Source: JAHHTP01 sp964587555 (GTDB taxonomy: Bacteria > Bacillota > Clostridia > Oscillospirales > Ruminococcaceae). Taken from it: a DNA stretch of 64,000 nt. Location: assembly GCA_964587555.1 (NCBI GenBank), contig CAZPLR010000002.1, positions 1 through 64,000 on the forward strand, read 5' to 3'. Positions 17,728 through 24,970 of the stretch are shown in pieces. The translations under genes and the position numbers were made by a program. Position 1 is the stretch's first letter. Each line of letters opens with the position of its first letter. The notes under the pieces were generated by a model, which did no database searches, was not told the origin of the DNA, and was given only the letters and a program-made list of their open reading frames with translations.

Positions 17728-18948
17728 TTACCACGTTTTTTCAAGCGTCATTTTAAAATCAACCTGATATGGGTTATCATCCTTCGCCTTAAGCTGCTCA
17801 TAAGCCTCCTGCCGCTCCGCGCTGCTTTCCTCCGACCAGTACTCATAGCCGCGCATATAGCTGGCAATCAGCTCGTCCCAAGAATCAAACTCCTGTTGAA
17901 CCTCCTTGGCAATCTCCAAGGACTTGTCCAAAGCCTCCTGCTCCGTGCAGTAGCCCGCGATATAATAATAGCTCATCAGATTGAGCGCGCGGCAGTAATC
18001 CCAGCCGTCAATTGCATCGCCGCCGTACTGCTCATACATCGCGTACCAGCTTTCATAGTTCTGCGCCTCTTCGGCAGTCATATTGAAGTTTTCCAGCAAA
18101 AACGCGTTCCGGTCGGAAGCCTCGCTTAAGCCGATCTCCTCTAAGTATTCCATATCATCGGAAAAACCTTCGCGGTGTCCGGTAGTCAGAATCCAGTCCA
18201 GCGTTTCCTCCGCAGATTCCGTGTCGGTCACGCTCCACCAATTCTCTAACAATGCCGCAACCGTCGCTTTGGTGTCCTCGTTTGCCGGCATCCCTCCAAA
18301 ACGGTTATAATCCCAGCCGTTGATCTCGGTCAGAACCGCATAGGATGCGTTAAACCAGCGCACCGTGTCGGTCAGCTCACTGGTTGTCCAGTCCTCAATC
18401 TCCGGCGGCGTTTCGACAAACTTGCTGCATCCCGCTTGGAATACCGATATGATCGTATCGCTCCACCGGCTCGCTACATACCCCAGCGCATAAAGCGCAT
18501 AATCGGTTTCGCCGTAGGCGACATATGCCTCGCCGCTGCCATCGTCCAGCGTCATCTTGCAGCGATACACCTCGACCTTTTCCATTCCCGGAATCGAAAA
18601 GGTCTCCATCTTTTCTTCCTCGGAAATCTGATAGCTTTGTTTTACAACCTCTTTCGCATCAGCTACCGTTTTCGCCTGATAACTTCCATCCTTCGGAAAT
18701 TGGAATACAAAGACCGCTTTTGTTCCGTCCTCCGCTCCTACCACTAAAAAGTTATCTACGCCAATCTCCTGCTCTTTCCAATCCTTATTTAAGTAAAGGG
18801 AAGCAGTCTCATTCGGCAGCGAGAATTCCTTCATATTCTCCAAAAGCTGCTCCGGCGTCTGCGCCGACTGGCAGCCGCTGAATCCCAGTGCCATACAGAG
18901 CACCATGCAGACCGACAGAAAAATGCCGATGAATCGGTTTGATTTCAT
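17728..18948 (-). CDS. DUF1266-domain lipoprotein
   Basis: A 406-residue secreted lipoprotein: signal peptide IGIFLSVCMVLCMALGFSGC with lipobox LGFSGC, so Cys 27 should be lipidated. The first half (about 30-180) is an unassigned beta-rich domain. The second half matches DUF1266: WDYNRFGGMPANEDTKA, then WDYCRALNLMSYYYIAGYC and FDSWDELIASYMRGYEYW, the characteristic WD-R and W-Y-G-W pattern. ATG 18948 has AGGAGGAATAC upstream. The promoter lies at 19034-19061 and a strong terminator follows. Function of DUF1266 is unknown; the anchor places it on the outer face of the membrane. Confidence 0.75.
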   Translation of the reverse strand: MKSNRFIGIFLSVCMVLCMALGFSGCQSAQTPEQLLENMKEFSLPNETASLYLNKDWKEQEIGVDNFLVVGAEDGTKAVFVFQFPKDGSYQAKTVADAKEVVKQSYQISEEEKMETFSIPGMEKVEVYRCKMTLDDGSGEAYVAYGETDYALYALGYVASRWSDTIISVFQAGCSKFVETPPEIEDWTTSELTDTVRWFNASYAVLTEINGWDYNRFGGMPANEDTKATVAALLENWWSVTDTESAEETLDWILTTGHREGFSDDMEYLEEIGLSEASDRNAFLLENFNMTAEEAQNYESWYAMYEQYGGDAIDGWDYCRALNLMSYYYIAGYCTEQEALDKSLEIAKEVQQEFDSWDELIASYMRGYEYWSEESSAERQEAYEQLKAKDDNPYQVDFKMTLEKTW

Positions 18949-19033
18949 CGTATTCCTCCTTTGTAATGAATTTACTTTTTCCGTATATTGCGCCGCAAAG
19001 CTTAACAGGATACGCAATATACGGCACATTCTT

Positions 19034-19061
19034 ATTATAACACAAAAAAATAATAAAACAA
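19034..19061 (-). promoter_or_regulatory. Promoter of the DUF1266 lipoprotein gene
   Basis: Minus strand TTGTTT (19061-19056), 16-nt spacer and an extended -10 TGTTATAAT ending at 19034, about 80 nt before the start codon. Confidence 0.6.
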
Positions 19062-19082
19062 GCCGGAAAATGTATTGCAAAA

Positions 19083-19295
19083 TTATTTTTTCCCGCGTTT
19101 TTTCCGCTTTTCCGCCTTTAAAAACGAGCTTACCTCCGCCGGATTTTCAACCGGGACAAATACGAACGTATCTTCATCTTCTACCCGTTCCGCTACACAG
19201 AACGCCGCCAAAGCGGACGGTGCAATATAGGTCGTTGCATCCGCCAATCCGCGGTCAGAGCCGCAAATTTTCCGCATTTTCTTTCCATCGCTCAA
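19083..19295 (-). CDS. Small hypothetical protein
   Basis: A 70-residue open frame starting with TTG 19295 and preceded by GGGGGCG at 7 nt. It reads through an acidic segment (VAERVEDEDTFVFVPVENPAEV) to a very basic tail (KAEKRKKRGKK). No family recognised. It ends about 20 nt before the promoter of the lipoprotein gene. The compact charged layout and ribosome site favour a real gene, but the case rests on those alone. Confidence 0.42.
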   Translation of the reverse strand: MSDGKKMRKICGSDRGLADATTYIAPSALAAFCVAERVEDEDTFVFVPVENPAEVSSFLKAEKRKKRGKK

Positions 19296-19394
19296 AATAA
19301 CGCCCCCTTATCTAATTGCCTGTCCCATTTCCCGCCGCGATCATTCTCATTATACGCTGAAAAAGCGGCAAAAAAAGGCGAGAAAGAGAGTCTG

Positions 19395-19433
19395 TAAAAT
19401 AAAAAGCATTCTGTTAAAAACAGAATGCTTTTT
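19395..19433 (-). terminator. Terminator of the tRNA operon
   Basis: AAAAAGCATTCTG (19401-19413) pairs with CAGAATGCTTTTT (19421-19433); read leftward the U-tract is TTTTTATTTT. Confidence 0.88.
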
Positions 19434-19434
19434 A

Positions 19435-19509
19435 TGGTGACCGGTACGAGAATCGAACTCGTGTTTTAGCCGTGAGAGGGCCACGTCTTAGCCGCTTGAC
19501 TAACCGGCC
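19435..19509 (-). tRNA. tRNA-Glu (anticodon CTC)
   Basis: Acceptor GGCCGGT/ACCGGTC, anticodon stem TGGCC/GGCTA around CTCTCAC, T-arm ACGAG TTCGATT CTCGT, encoded CCA. The loop positions 34-36 read CTC. Confidence 0.95.
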
Positions 19510-19521
19510 TTTTTAATTTGC

Positions 19522-19553
19522 GGTATGAGTACTTCACTCGAAGTACTCATACC
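19522..19553. repeat. 14-bp perfect inverted repeat between two tRNA-Glu genes
   Basis: GGTATGAGTACTTC (19522-19535) and GAAGTACTCATACC (19540-19553) with a 4-nt loop. No U-tract follows in either direction, so it is not a usual terminator. Confidence 0.9.
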
Positions 19554-19556
19554 ATT

Positions 19557-19631
19557 TGGTGACCCGTACGAGAATTGAACTCATGTTTCAGCCGTGAAAG
19601 GGCCGTGTCTTAACCTCTTGACCAACGGGCC
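19557..19631 (-). tRNA. tRNA-Glu (anticodon TTC)
   Basis: Acceptor GGCCCGT/ACGGGTC, anticodon loop CTTTCAC with anticodon TTC, T-loop TTCAATT, encoded CCA. Near-identical in body to the CTC isoacceptor 47 bp downstream. Confidence 0.95.
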
Positions 19632-19634
19632 ATA

Positions 19635-19711
19635 TGGTAGCGGTAATCGGATTTGAACCAATGACAAACCGGGTATGAACCGGTTGCTCTAGCCAGCTGA
19701 GCTATACCGCC
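19635..19711 (-). tRNA. tRNA-Met (CAT), elongator type
   Basis: Acceptor GGCGGTA/TACCGCT, anticodon stem ACCGG/CCGGT around TTCATAC, encoded CCA. The 5' GGCGGTA resembles the elongator tRNA-Met of Firmicutes, not the initiator (CGCGGGG). Confidence 0.92.
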
Positions 19712-19748
19712 ATTTCTCAATTCCCGACTTTATGCCGAGAACAGTATT

Positions 19749-19777
19749 ATTATACACGATACCGATTCCTTTGTCAA
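19749..19777 (-). promoter_or_regulatory. Consensus promoter of the tRNA-Met-Glu-Glu operon
   Basis: Minus strand perfect TTGACA (19777-19772), 17-nt spacer, perfect TATAAT (19754-19749), 38 nt before tRNA-Met. Same architecture as the tRNA-Lys promoter. Confidence 0.9.
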
Positions 19778-19986
19778 CACTTTTTTCTGTTTTTTTCGGT
19801 TTTTGTTACAGATGACATCGATTTGAAATTTTAAAAATTAAAAATGTGGGATTGTTCCAAACTAAAGCTTCTTCATTCCGTAATAATAAAAGAAATTTGC
19901 GTCAACTTTTCCGGTTTTCGCGCATATGATAGCCTAAACAGCCTTGATATCCCCTTAACGATACTTTTCCAGAAAGGATATGCTTT

Positions 19987-20211
19987 ATGCCGAATTACAA
20001 CGATCTGCTTGAGCTGCTGGCGCAGAAGCTCAATGTTCCGCAAAGCAAGCTGCAAGACGCCCTACAGCAAAATAATCCGAATGCAGTTGCCGCCCTATTA
20101 AGCGGTGAGCAAGCAAGCGCGCTTCAAAAAGTGCTTTCCAATCCACAGGCAGCCAAAAAACTCCTAAACAGCAAAGAATCTGCGCAGCTGCAAAGGGCGT
20201 TAAAGAAATAA
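19987..20211 (+). CDS. Small helical protein of unknown function, cassette gene 1
   Basis: A 74-residue protein (MPNYNDLLELLAQKL at the start) that is almost wholly helical with Asn/Gln/Ala-rich segments such as NPQAAKKLLNSKESAQLQ. AGAAAGGA precedes the ATG. It has no membrane segment and no family I can name. It is followed at 34 nt by cassette gene 2, which shares the phrase pattern DPQQ/NPQA plus helix, suggesting related small proteins. Cytoplasmic location is likely. Confidence 0.65.
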   Translation: MPNYNDLLELLAQKLNVPQSKLQDALQQNNPNAVAALLSGEQASALQKVLSNPQAAKKLLNSKESAQLQRALKK

Positions 20212-20245
20212 CCATTCCAAAGCGAAAGAATAAAGGAGGATGCGG

Positions 20246-20668
20246 ATGGACGATTTGATGGGAACGATCAGCCGGATCATGTCAGACCCACAGCAAATGG
20301 AGCAGATTTCGTCTTTAGCCGCTTCCTTAGGGCTATCGGCGCCCGCTGCCGACAGTGCAAAACAGGATAAGCCGCCGCAAAAGGAAGAAGCTCCGTCTGC
20401 TCCCACCCCTATTTTTAGCGGAACAAACGATTTTTCCGCACTGCTCCCGCTGATCCAAAAATTGCAGGGCGGTTCAGACGACAAATATATTACCTTTCTT
20501 CGCGCGCTTCAGCCGCTTTTGTCCGATGCGCGAAAACCGAAGATCGACACAGCGATCCTGCTTTTGAAGCTTTTTACCTTCCTCCCATATTTGGAGGAGT
20601 CGGGCGTTCTGCCGGAGAATAACATCCTCAGCAGGCTGCGCGGCTTTATGAAAGGACTTTTCCCATGA
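20246..20668 (+). CDS. Small protein of unknown function, cassette gene 2
   Basis: A 140-residue protein. It begins MDDLMGTISRIMSDPQQME, has a Pro/Lys-rich linker at about 36-55 (QDKPPQKEEAPSAPTP) and then a helical C-terminal half (FSALLPLIQKLQG, FLRALQPLLSDARKPKIDTA, LLKLFTFLPYLEESGVL). ATG 20246 follows GGAGG by 6 nt; an ATG at 20240 lies inside the ribosome site. Its end overlaps gene 3 by 4 nt (ATGA), so translation is coupled. No function can be assigned. Proteins of this pattern recur, in my recollection, in Ruminococcaceae as conserved hypotheticals. Confidence 0.7.
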   Translation: MDDLMGTISRIMSDPQQMEQISSLAASLGLSAPAADSAKQDKPPQKEEAPSAPTPIFSGTNDFSALLPLIQKLQGGSDDKYITFLRALQPLLSDARKPKIDTAILLLKLFTFLPYLEESGVLPENNILSRLRGFMKGLFP

Positions 20669-20964
20669 TAGATCTGCGCGCACAGGCAATGGAGCGAATG
20701 AAACAGCTTGACAGTGCGCTCCCGCAGGAATTAAAAGACGCTGCGTCTTTGCACACGACGGGCAGGGGAGAAGGTACGCCGCCTGCGCGGGAAAGCGCGC
20801 CGAAGGCATCGCATTTTCCCGCCGAACGGCAGGATATTTCTGCAATTTTTCAACAGCTCGGCTTGGATCACGACCGGGTTTTACTGCTGCTGTTGCTTTG
20901 GTTTTTATACAAGGATCATGCAAGCCCCAGAATTTTGCTTGCTGTACTCTATGTGATGCTATGA
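20665..20964 (+). CDS. Small protein with C-terminal hydrophobic segment, cassette gene 3
   Basis: A 99-residue protein starting MIDLRAQAMERMKQLDS. A low-complexity charged linker (about 30-55) leads to a hydrophobic end, HDRVLLLLLLWFLYKDHASP followed by RILLAVLYVML, which could be one or two membrane helices. It overlaps gene 2 by 4 nt and is followed by a terminator, so the three genes form one unit. Function unknown; the hydrophobic tail suggests that it anchors the other two at a membrane. Confidence 0.65.
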   Translation: MIDLRAQAMERMKQLDSALPQELKDAASLHTTGRGEGTPPARESAPKASHFPAERQDISAIFQQLGLDHDRVLLLLLLWFLYKDHASPRILLAVLYVML

Positions 20965-20965
20965 A

Positions 20966-20993
20966 AAAAAGCTGCCGTTTTGGCAGCTTTTAT
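20966..20993 (+). terminator. Terminator of the three-gene cassette
   Basis: AAAGCTGCC (20968-20976), loop GTTTT, GGCAGCTTT (20982-20990) and TATT, 4 nt after the stop codon. Confidence 0.88.
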
Positions 20994-21102
20994 TGCTTAT
21001 ATAGACGAAAGCTTGCGTAAAGTAAAAAAGGAAAAGGGCGCGGCAGCGGCTGAATGCAACAGGCTTTCCCCGCACCGGCGGATTTGTCTGCCCAATCTTT
21101 TT

Positions 21103-22059
21103 TTACAGCACCTGATTGACGATATTACCTTCTAAAAAGCCTTTGATGTTCTGATAAACGATCTCCAAAAGGCGTTGTCTGGATTCTCTGCCTGCCCATG
21201 CAATATGCGGCGTAATCACGCAGTTTTTGGCGCTTAACAGCGGATTATTTGACAGAATCGGCTCGACCGAAACCACATCCACCCCGGCACCCGCAATCCT
21301 GTCGGCATTCAAAGCGTCTGCCACATCCTGTTCGTTTAGGATCGGACCTCGCGCCGTATTGATGATGATTACATTTTTCTTCATCTGATCGATGGCGCGG
21401 CGGTCGATCATGCCGCGCGTTTCGTCAAACAGCGGACAATGTATCGAGATAATATCGCTCCTCTGATACAGCTCTTCCAGCGCTACAAAATGCAGCCGCT
21501 CATTCTCGCATTCCGGATAAACGGTCCGGCTATAGACAATAACCTGCATATCAAACGCCAAAGCGATCCGCGCCACCTGTCTGCCGATGCTGCCGTAGCC
21601 GATCAGACCGAGCGTTTTTCCGCTCAGCTCGCAAATCTGCCGATCATAGAAGCAAAAATCCGCCGACTTTTCCCATTCTCCCGCATGAACACGGTCATTA
21701 TGTGCCGCCGCCATACTATAAAAATGCAGCATAAACGCAAAGGTAAGCTGAGCAACTCCAGCCGTGGAATATGCCGGCGCATTGCAGACGACAATCCCCT
21801 TTTCTTTCGCTGCCTCGACGTCGATCACATTATATCCGGTTGCGAACAGTCCGATATATTTCAGGTTCGGACATGCTTCCATCACCGCGCGGTCAATCAC
21901 CGTCTTATTGGTCAGGATCATCTCTGCATCGCCAATGCGACTGGCCGTCAATTCCGGCGGCGTGCGGTCATAATTGACCACCGTGCCAAATTCTTTTAAC
22001 CGATCCAGCGTCATATCGCCGGAAAGTACCGCGTGGCTGTCTAAAACTACAATTTTCAT
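21103..22059 (-). CDS. D-2-hydroxyacid dehydrogenase (glycerate dehydrogenase-like)
   Basis: NAD-dependent oxidoreductase of the D-isomer-specific 2-hydroxyacid dehydrogenase family, 318 residues. Rossmann motif LGLIGYGSIGRQVA (about 146-160), catalytic Arg in IINTARGPILNE, catalytic Glu around DVVSVEPILSNNPLL and catalytic His in VITPHIAWAGRESRQRL are all present. Closest in pattern to hydroxypyruvate/glycerate dehydrogenases, but lactate or other 2-oxoacids cannot be excluded. A small membrane-protein gene lies 19 nt upstream; both probably use the promoter at 22382-22410. Confidence 0.85.
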   Translation of the reverse strand: MKIVVLDSHAVLSGDMTLDRLKEFGTVVNYDRTPPELTASRIGDAEMILTNKTVIDRAVMEACPNLKYIGLFATGYNVIDVEAAKEKGIVVCNAPAYSTAGVAQLTFAFMLHFYSMAAAHNDRVHAGEWEKSADFCFYDRQICELSGKTLGLIGYGSIGRQVARIALAFDMQVIVYSRTVYPECENERLHFVALEELYQRSDIISIHCPLFDETRGMIDRRAIDQMKKNVIIINTARGPILNEQDVADALNADRIAGAGVDVVSVEPILSNNPLLSAKNCVITPHIAWAGRESRQRLLEIVYQNIKGFLEGNIVNQVL

Positions 22060-22078
22060 TTTCTTTTTCTCCCGCTCT

Positions 22079-22336
22079 TTAAGCGTCCGAATGCTCTTTA
22101 TTTTTCTTTCGGTCCCGTTGTTCCTTGATTAGCAGCGCAATGGAAAGGACAAAAAGCACAATCTCCACCACGCAAAAGATATTATAAAACGTTTTCCCGA
22201 GCTTAAGGTACTGCAGCAGCGAGCTTGCCATCCAAATGGAAAATGAAAGCTGAAACGCTTTCCGCTGCTTGATAAAGCTGACGAGAAAAAACACGGTAAT
22301 GATAGTTGTCAAGCCAAAATAAATCCAGAAATTCAT
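22079..22336 (-). CDS. Small membrane protein
   Basis: An 85-residue protein with three hydrophobic stretches (FWIYFGLTTIITVFFLVSF, LSFSIWMASSLLQYL, FCVVEIVLFVLSIALLI) and a basic C-terminal tail (KEQRDRKKNKE). ATG 22336 follows AGAGGTG at a good distance; the frame extends upstream without a ribosome site. No family recognised. Probably co-transcribed with the downstream dehydrogenase. Confidence 0.65.
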   Translation of the reverse strand: MNFWIYFGLTTIITVFFLVSFIKQRKAFQLSFSIWMASSLLQYLKLGKTFYNIFCVVEIVLFVLSIALLIKEQRDRKKNKEHSDA

Positions 22337-22381
22337 AAAAACACCTCTTAATTCTATGTCTGCCATTCCTATTTTGGATAT

Positions 22382-22410
22382 AGTCTATCACAACCGCCTC
22401 CAAAAGTCAA
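22382..22410 (-). promoter_or_regulatory. Promoter of membrane protein/dehydrogenase unit
   Basis: Minus strand TTGACT (22410-22405), 17-nt spacer, TAGACT (22387-22382). Confidence 0.55.
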
Positions 22411-22484
22411 GGCGTATCGCCAAACGATAGAATATATGTTTTTTTATAATCTAAGTGCATCAAGCATTTTTAATTCTGTACGTT

Positions 22485-22516
22485 AAAATAGGACAAAGCG
22501 AAATGCTTTGTCCTAT
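22485..22516 (-). terminator. Terminator after guaB
   Basis: ATAGGACAAAGC (22488-22499) pairs perfectly with GCTTTGTCCTAT (22505-22516); read leftward the stem is followed by TTTTAACG. Confidence 0.88.
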
Positions 22517-22529
22517 CAAAATACAAATC

Positions 22530-24002
22530 CTATAGCTGAGCGGAATAATTTGGCGCTTCTTTCGTGATATAGATATCATGAGGATGGCTTTCCTTTAAGC
22601 CTGCGCCGGTAATCCGAATAAAGCGCGCCTTTTCATGCATCTCTTCAATTGTGCCGCAGCCCACATAGCCCATACCGGAACGCAAGCCGCCCATCAACTG
22701 ATAGATGGTATCCGAAACCTTCCCTTTGTAAGGGACGCGGCCTTCTACCCCTTCCGGAACGAGCTTTTTATTGTTCTGCTGGAAGTAACGATCCTTACTG
22801 CCGTTCGCCATTGCGCCAAGGCTGCCCATACCGCGGTAGACCTTAAACTGTCTGCCTTGGTAAATTTCCGTTTCGCCCGGAGATTCCATGCAGCCCGCGA
22901 GCAGTGAGCCAAGCATGACGGTGCTGCCGCCAGCAGCCAGCGCCTTGACGATGTCGCCGGAATATTTAATACCGCCGTCGGCGATGATTGGAATATCATA
23001 TTTTGCAGCCATGCAGGCGGAATCATAAATTGCGGTGATTTGCGGAACGCCGATGCCTGCAACAACACGGGTGGTGCAGATCGAGCCGGGACCGATGCCC
23101 ACCTTTACAGCATCCGCGCCCGCCTTAATGAGCGCCTCGGTTGCCTCGGCAGTCGCAACGTTGCCGGCAATCAAAGCAATTTCCGGGAACGCAGCCTTTA
23201 TCTTCTTGACACATTCCATAATTCCTCTGCTGTGTCCATGCGCCGAATCAAGCACCAAAACGTCAACCTGCGCATTGATCAGCGCTTCGGCACGCTGCAG
23301 CACATCGTTCGTTACGCCGATTGCCGCGCCGCAGAGCAGCCTGCCGCGGGAATCACGCGCAGAATTTGGATACTGTACGCTTTTTTCAATATCCTTGATG
23401 GTGATCAGCCCTTTTAAGTTTCCTTCCTCATCGACAAGCGGAAGCTTTTCAATCTTATGCTTGCAGAGAATCGACTGCGCCTCCTCCAACGTCGTATTCA
23501 TTGGCGCGGTTATCAGGTTTTCATGGGTCATAACCTCTTTGATCGGGGTCGAATAATCCCGCAGGAAACGCAGATCACGGTTGGTCAGGATACCAACCAG
23601 CTTACCGCCGTCCACAATCGGAACGCCGGATATTTTATATTTTCCCATCAGCTCGTCCGCATCGGACACCAGATGCTCCGGGCTTAAATAAAACGGGTCG
23701 ACAATTACGCCGTTTTCAGAGCGTTTTACCTTGTCTACCTCATCCGCCTGCGCGGCAATGCTCATATTCTTATGAATGATGCCGATACCGCCCTCGCGTG
23801 CAATTGCGATCGCCATGTGCGATTCGGTTACGGTATCCATCGCCGCTGTGACCACCGGCGTATTCAGATAGATATTCTTTGCAAGTCTGGATCGCAGGCA
23901 AACGTCCGCCGGAAGCACGCCCGATTTTGCCGGAATCAGCAGTACGTCGTCAAACGTCAGACCCTCTTTCGGAAATTTGTCCTGATAGTTTGTGTTCAGC
24001 AT
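22530..24002 (-). CDS. guaB: IMP dehydrogenase
   Basis: Oxidises IMP to XMP with NAD+, the first step toward GMP. The 490-residue protein has the catalytic barrel split by two CBS domains (about 95-210). The N-terminus EGLTFDDVLLIPAKSGVLP, the catalytic Cys loop VGIGPGSICTTR, IADGGIKYSGDIVKA and GMGSLGAM are family signatures. ATG 24002 follows GAGGGG. It is monocistronic between its own promoter and terminator. With the window's purA it represents both branches out of IMP. Confidence 0.97.
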   Translation of the reverse strand: MLNTNYQDKFPKEGLTFDDVLLIPAKSGVLPADVCLRSRLAKNIYLNTPVVTAAMDTVTESHMAIAIAREGGIGIIHKNMSIAAQADEVDKVKRSENGVIVDPFYLSPEHLVSDADELMGKYKISGVPIVDGGKLVGILTNRDLRFLRDYSTPIKEVMTHENLITAPMNTTLEEAQSILCKHKIEKLPLVDEEGNLKGLITIKDIEKSVQYPNSARDSRGRLLCGAAIGVTNDVLQRAEALINAQVDVLVLDSAHGHSRGIMECVKKIKAAFPEIALIAGNVATAEATEALIKAGADAVKVGIGPGSICTTRVVAGIGVPQITAIYDSACMAAKYDIPIIADGGIKYSGDIVKALAAGGSTVMLGSLLAGCMESPGETEIYQGRQFKVYRGMGSLGAMANGSKDRYFQQNNKKLVPEGVEGRVPYKGKVSDTIYQLMGGLRSGMGYVGCGTIEEMHEKARFIRITGAGLKESHPHDIYITKEAPNYSAQL

Positions 24003-24056
24003 TTGTTACAACCCCTCTTCCAATTTAATTTTCTAAAAAGCGGATATTCACCGATT

Positions 24057-24085
24057 ATTATAGCACGAACTTTATTTTTTTTCAA
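24057..24085 (-). promoter_or_regulatory. Promoter of guaB
   Basis: Minus strand TTGAAA (24085-24080), 17-nt spacer and perfect TATAAT (24062-24057). I saw no purine riboswitch in the short leader. Confidence 0.75.
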
Positions 24086-24143
24086 CCTCTCGCACGAAGA
24101 AAAGCAGACTAGATTTTGCCTAAATTCTGTGTGGTTTTTATGC

Positions 24144-24881
24144 TCATTCCTTCCACTCGATGCGCGCGGTAAAGCAGGTAACATCGCCTTCCAAAAGCCC
24201 TGCCAAAAGCACGCCGTTTTGTTCCCTTTTAAACCCTATCCGGATGGTATCCCCCAAAACCGCTTCTTTTTTGAAATGAATCTGGAAATTGCGAACCGGC
24301 TTGACCGCATCCTCCCTCCGCAGCGCGTCAAACGCCATATCCGCATATTTAGCGTTATAGGTGTGCCCGTTAAGGTCGATATCGGAGTACCGCACGGTAT
24401 GGACGCCCTGCGGCATGAACGTAAGCTCCTCCTTCTCAAAAAGCATCCGCTGCGGCAGCTTAGCGGCGCACGCGTACGCAATCGGCTTTAATTCGCCGAC
24501 AAATTCCTTCGGTCTAAGCACCCTCCGGCTCTCCGGATCGACCAGAAGCCACTGAGAAGCCGCCTCAGCCAAAATCTCGCCGGACTCGGCTTCGATCCGG
24601 TAGTCACGCAGAAATACCGCGCCTTTTGTTCCCACCTCCCATGTCCGGCAGGTTATCACCTCGTTTGGTTTGGGGACTCTTATCATCTTAATCTGCACCT
24701 GAGAGAGAAGAAATACCTGCCCCTGCTCCAAAAGCCACGCATGGGTATAGCCTCTGTGATCGTAATCAATCCCTGCAACGTCCGAAATGCAGTGCAGCAA
24801 TGCGGAAAGCTTCATCTCCTCCTTACAGTCGCAGTCGCAGTAATATACCTGAAGCTTATGGCTGAAAATGCCCTCTTCCAT
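24144..24881 (-). CDS. Acyl-ACP thioesterase
   Basis: A 245-residue double hot-dog protein of the acyl-ACP thioesterase family, which releases fatty acids from acyl carrier protein in the cytoplasm. Seen: QVYYCDCDCKEEMKLSALLH at the start of the first hot-dog, CRTWEVGTKGAVFLRDYRI, and YSDIDLNGHTYNAKYADMA in the second, containing the Asn-His of the N-x-H active-site motif. ATG 24881 follows AAAGGAAC. It is downstream of serS across a terminator and upstream of the guaB promoter, apparently monocistronic. The natural acyl chain length is not predictable. Confidence 0.85.
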   Translation of the reverse strand: MEEGIFSHKLQVYYCDCDCKEEMKLSALLHCISDVAGIDYDHRGYTHAWLLEQGQVFLLSQVQIKMIRVPKPNEVITCRTWEVGTKGAVFLRDYRIEAESGEILAEAASQWLLVDPESRRVLRPKEFVGELKPIAYACAAKLPQRMLFEKEELTFMPQGVHTVRYSDIDLNGHTYNAKYADMAFDALRREDAVKPVRNFQIHFKKEAVLGDTIRIGFKREQNGVLLAGLLEGDVTCFTARIEWKE

Positions 24882-24912
24882 TTTAGTTCCTTTCTGATCG
24901 TCTGGTCGGCAC

Positions 24913-24964
24913 AAAAAGCCGCACGCTTTTGTTTCACATGAAACATTTTAAAGCATACGGCTTT
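24913..24964 (-). terminator. Terminator after serS with parS in its loop
   Basis: AAAGCCGCACGCTTT (24915-24929) pairs with AAAGCATACGGCTTT (24950-24964) through two wobbles; read leftward it ends GGCTTTTTGTG. The 20-nt loop holds the parS-like site at 24930. Confidence 0.75.
24930..24945. other. parS-like site (one mismatch)
   Basis: TGTTTCACATGAAACA differs from the Firmicutes parS 16-mer TGTTTCACGTGAAACA at one central position. It lies 1.3 kb from parB. Confidence 0.8.
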
Positions 24965-24970
24965 CTTCTT

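Noticed and set aside
24003..24143. Purine riboswitch in front of guaB
   Set aside because: Promoter lies about 50 nt from the start codon; no aptamer-sized leader is present.
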